Shown here piece by piece: positions 57,329-59,969 of a stretch of DNA of 59,969 nt (its first letter is position 1; every line of letters begins with the position of its first letter). The position numbers and the translations under genes are program-made. The notes beneath the pieces were generated by a model. The model saw nothing but the letters and a program-made list of their open reading frames with translations, did no database searches and had not been told where the DNA came from. Origin of the DNA: Streptomyces toxytricini (GTDB lineage Bacteria; Actinomycetota; Actinomycetes; Streptomycetales; Streptomycetaceae); the NCBI RefSeq assembly GCF_014649915.1, contig NZ_BMTY01000032.1, positions 1-59,969 of the forward strand. Direction: 5' to 3'.

Positions 57329-58557
57329 GCGCGGCGCTCGCGGCGGCGTGCGCCGCGGCCGCGGCGGCCCTGCTGGGCGCGGGCTGGGCGGGCGGCCGGT
57401 GGCATGCCCGGCGCGCAGAGCGGGCCTCCGGGCCGGCCATGGGGACTCCGGTGGAGCGGGCGACGTTCCACACCCTGCACACGGCGTCGCTGGCCGCTCC
57501 CCCGCTGCGCGCCGGCCTGACTGCGGACTCGGCCCGCAAGGCGGCCCGCCGGCTGCGCTCCCTGCTCGGTACGGAGGCCCTGTGCCTGACCGACCGGGAG
57601 GCGGTCCTCGCCTGGGACGGCCCCGGGGCCGACCACCACGGCGAGCGGGCGGTGGCCCGGGTGGCGGCCGTGCTCGACTCGGGGCGCAGCCTCAGCGTGC
57701 GGACGGGCTGCGAGCGGCCGGACTGCCCGCTGCGGTGGGCGGTGGTCGCCCCGCTGACCGGGGAGGACGGGGTGCTGGGCGCGCTCGTGGCGTACGGCTC
57801 GCGGGAGTCCGCGGTGCTGGTGCGCGCGGCGACCGAGGTGGCGCGCTGGGTGTCGGTCCAACTGGAGCTGTCCGAGCTGGACCGCTCGCGGACGCGGCTG
57901 ATGGAAGCGGAGATCCGGGCGCTGCGGGCGCAGATCTCCCCGCACTTCGTCTTCAACTCCCTCGCGGCGATCGCCTCGTTCGTGCGGACCGACCCGGAGC
58001 GGGCGCGCGACCTGCTGCTGGAGTTCGCCGACTTCACCCGCTACTCCTTCCGCCGGCACGGCGAATTCACCACGCTGGCGGAGGAGTTGCGGTCGATCGA
58101 ACAGTATCTGGCGCTGGCGGGGGCCCGGTTCGGGGACCGGCTCAAGGTGGTCCTCCAGGTCGCGCCGGAGGTGCTGCCGGTGGCCCTGCCGTTCCTGTGC
58201 CTGCAGCCGCTGGTGGAGAACGCGGTCAAGCACGGCCTGGAGGACTCCTCCGGGAAGTGCCTCGTCACGATCGCGGCCCGGGACGCGGGCGCGGAGGCCG
58301 TGATCACGGTCGAGGACAACGGGGTGGGGATGGACCCGGCGCTGCTGCGGCGGATCCTGGCCGGGGAGGCCGGGGAGCGGGCGGGGTCGTCGCCGGGGAT
58401 CGGGCTGACGAACGTGGACGAGCGGATCCGGCAGGTGTACGGGGACGCGTACGGCCCGGTCATCGAGACGGGGGTCGGCGCGGGCATGAAGGTGACCCTG
58501 CGGATCCCGAAGTACCGCGCAGGCGTGCACAGCACCCCGCCGGGGCGGCTGCCGTGA
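57325..58557 (+). CDS. LytS-type sensor histidine kinase
   Basis: A 410-residue sensor kinase with an N-terminal membrane helix (about 2-24), a GAF-like domain (about 45-185) with Cys pairs in GCERPDCPL, and a HisKA_7TM/His_kinase region. His207 in RAQISPHFVFNSL is the phosphorylated residue; Asn299 in LVENAVKHG is the N box and DNGVGM (331-336) the G box. The GTG start overlaps the symporter stop by four bases. Its natural partner is the LytTR regulator 4 kb upstream. The coupling suggests that the symporter acts as a co-sensor (inference). Confidence 0.95.
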   Translation: MSAALAAACAAAAAALLGAGWAGGRWHARRAERASGPAMGTPVERATFHTLHTASLAAPPLRAGLTADSARKAARRLRSLLGTEALCLTDREAVLAWDGPGADHHGERAVARVAAVLDSGRSLSVRTGCERPDCPLRWAVVAPLTGEDGVLGALVAYGSRESAVLVRAATEVARWVSVQLELSELDRSRTRLMEAEIRALRAQISPHFVFNSLAAIASFVRTDPERARDLLLEFADFTRYSFRRHGEFTTLAEELRSIEQYLALAGARFGDRLKVVLQVAPEVLPVALPFLCLQPLVENAVKHGLEDSSGKCLVTIAARDAGAEAVITVEDNGVGMDPALLRRILAGEAGERAGSSPGIGLTNVDERIRQVYGDAYGPVIETGVGAGMKVTLRIPKYRAGVHSTPPGRLP

Positions 58558-58584
58558 GGGCCCGCGCCGGGGCCCCGTGACACG

Positions 58585-58637
58585 CCGGCGGCCCCGGGCC
58601 CGTGCCCGCGGAAAGCGGGTCGGGCCGGGGCCGCCGG
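58585..58637. terminator. Bidirectional terminator, kinase and guaB1
   Basis: A long stem, with one mismatch or bulge (58585-58602 with 58621-58637), encloses a CCCGC/GCGGG hairpin. It lies between the convergent kinase and guaB1 genes. Confidence 0.82.
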
Positions 58638-58655
58638 GCGGGCCGTGCGAAGGGG

Positions 58656-59969
58656 TCAGCTCCAGCTGGCGTGCAGCGGCTTGCCCTCGGCGTAGCCGGC
58701 CGCGGACTGGACGCCGACGACGGCCTTCTCCGCGAACTCGGCCAGCGAGCCGGCACCTGCGTAGGTGCAGGAGGAGCGGACGCCCGCGATGATCGAGTCG
58801 ATCAGGTCCTCGACGCCCGGACGCTGCGGGTCGAGGAACATGCGGGAGGTGGAGATGCCCTCCTCGAACAGCGCCTTGCGGGCGCGGTCGTAGGCGGACT
58901 CCTCCGAGGTGCGGTTGCGGACGGCACGCGCGGAGGCCATGCCGAACGACTCCTTGTACAGGCGGCCGTCGGCGGACTGCTGGAGGTCGCCCGGGGACTC
59001 GTAGGTCCCGGCGAACCAGGAGCCGATCATCACGTTGGACGCGCCGGCGGCCAGGGCCATCGCCACGTCGCGCGGGTGGCGGACGCCGCCGTCGGCCCAC
59101 ACGTGCTTGCCGTACTTCCTCGCCTCGGCGGCGCACTCCAGGACCGCGGAGAACTGCGGGCGGCCCACGCCGGTCATCATGCGGGTCGTGCACATGGCGC
59201 CGGGGCCCACGCCGACCTTGATGATGTCCGCGCCGGCGTCGACGAGGTCCTTGACTCCCTCGGCGGCGACGATGTTCCCGGCGACGATCGGGACCTGCGG
59301 GTCCAGGGCGCGCACGGCCTTGATCGCGTTGATCATCGACTCCTGGTGGCCGTGGGCCGTGTCGATGACGAGGGTGTCCACGCCGGCGTCGAGCAGCTGC
59401 TTGGCCTTGCCGACGTAGTCGCCGTTGATGCCGATCGCGGCGGCGATCCGCAGCCGCCCGGCGGCGTCGGTGGCGGGCGTGTAGAGGGTCGCGCGCAGGG
59501 CGCCCTTGCGGGTCAGGATGCCGACGAGGCGGCCGTCGGCGTCGACGGCGGGGGCCAGCTTGCGGTGGCCGGCGTCGAGCTTGTTGAAGGCCTCGCGGGC
59601 GTCTATGCCGGCGTCGATGAGCAGCAGCTCCTTCGACATGACCTCGGAGAGCTGCGTGAAGCGGTCCACGCCGGTCAGGTCGTGGTCGGTGACCACGCCG
59701 ACCGGCCGGTTGTCGGCGTCCACGACGACGCCGGCGCCGTGGGCGCGCTTGGGCAGCAGGGAGAGCGCGTCGGCGACGGTCTGGGTGGGCGCCAGCGTGA
59801 TCGGGGTGTCGAGCACGAGGTGGCGGGTCTTGACCCAGGAGATGACGTCGGTGACGACCTCGATCGGGATGTCCTGCGGGATGACCACGAGGCCGCCGCG
59901 GCGGGCGACCGTCTCGGCCATGCGGCGGCCGGCGATCGCGGTCATGTTCGCGACGACGAGCGGAATGGT
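58656..59969 (-). CDS. guaB1: IMP dehydrogenase-related protein GuaB1, 5' end outside window
   Basis: A partial gene of at least 437 codons, cut at its 5' end by the window edge (the frame is open to base 59969). Two CBS domains (about residues 40-155 of the visible part) interrupt a TIM barrel. The active loop GVGPGAMCTTRMMTGVGRPQ holds the catalytic Cys, and KVWADGGVRHPRDV-like sequence binds phosphate. Actinobacterial GuaB1 proteins resemble IMP dehydrogenase but have been shown in mycobacteria to act as a CBS-regulated GMP reductase, converting GMP to IMP. The C-terminus ends LHASWS. The true start lies about 50 codons upstream. Confidence 0.92.
   Translation of the reverse strand, partial: TIPLVVANMTAIAGRRMAETVARRGGLVVIPQDIPIEVVTDVISWVKTRHLVLDTPITLAPTQTVADALSLLPKRAHGAGVVVDADNRPVGVVTDHDLTGVDRFTQLSEVMSKELLLIDAGIDAREAFNKLDAGHRKLAPAVDADGRLVGILTRKGALRATLYTPATDAAGRLRIAAAIGINGDYVGKAKQLLDAGVDTLVIDTAHGHQESMINAIKAVRALDPQVPIVAGNIVAAEGVKDLVDAGADIIKVGVGPGAMCTTRMMTGVGRPQFSAVLECAAEARKYGKHVWADGGVRHPRDVAMALAAGASNVMIGSWFAGTYESPGDLQQSADGRLYKESFGMASARAVRNRTSEESAYDRARKALFEEGISTSRMFLDPQRPGVEDLIDSIIAGVRSSCTYAGAGSLAEFAEKAVVGVQSAAGYAEGKPLHASWS

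Overview
The window is a high-GC, gene-dense piece of a Streptomyces-type actinobacterial chromosome. Evidence: GTG and TTG starts, -10 boxes placed 6-8 nt before leaderless starts, an rbpA gene behind a SigR-type promoter, a WhiB-like gene, a lone TTA codon, DasR-type sites in front of a GH18 chitinase, and many actinobacterial families. From memory, the gene order resembles the rbpA-rib-guaB1 part of the S. coelicolor chromosome. No insertion sequence, prophage, CRISPR array, tRNA or rRNA gene was seen.

Region by region. 1-1.42 kb: a non-coding imperfect palindrome with nested repeats, cut by the left window edge. 1.5-9.7 kb: HEAT-repeat and ankyrin proteins, a small membrane protein with an FtsK-like protein that lacks the Walker A lysine, a MocR regulator, a glycerophosphodiesterase and an UMF1-type transporter. 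10-15.6 kb: rbpA, FxsA, polyprenol-phosphate mannose synthase, an amidohydrolase, an Lrp regulator and two small unknown proteins. 15.6-22.7 kb: a large multispanning membrane protein, acyl-CoA dehydrogenase, two small membrane proteins, a secreted C39-like protease and a P-loop kinase. 22.7-28.3 kb: a candidate small RNA or attenuator, an EccA-like AAA ATPase with a TTA codon, a translationally coupled pair of DUF21/CBS membrane proteins and a PH-like protein.

28.3-34.2 kb is a leftward block: FMN riboswitch, then ribD-ribE-ribM-ribBA-ribH-hisE-hisG. The first four rib genes abut or overlap, and ribM probably imports riboflavin. 34.3-38.6 kb holds the chitinase with two DasR-type sites and an ECF41-type sigma factor with its NAD(P)-binding partner. 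38.7-43.6 kb holds a nested stem-loop element, a divergent ROK/MFS pair, an NCS2 permease and a DUF5995 protein. 43.6-49.9 kb looks like amine and amino-acid metabolism (amine oxidase, nitrilase, permease, Lrp), with a frameshifted acetyltransferase and a WhiB-like gene between. 50-58.6 kb has an SGNH hydrolase, a two-repeat lipoprotein, and a LytTR regulator / LytS kinase / sodium-solute symporter set interrupted by a CocE-type hydrolase. The window ends inside guaB1.

The strongest non-gene signals are the left-end palindrome, the promoter-plus-terminator unit near 22.8 kb, the helically phased GCAC array at 49.9 kb, and the nested stems at 38.7 and 47.3 kb. All identifications rest on reading motifs; no database search was run.
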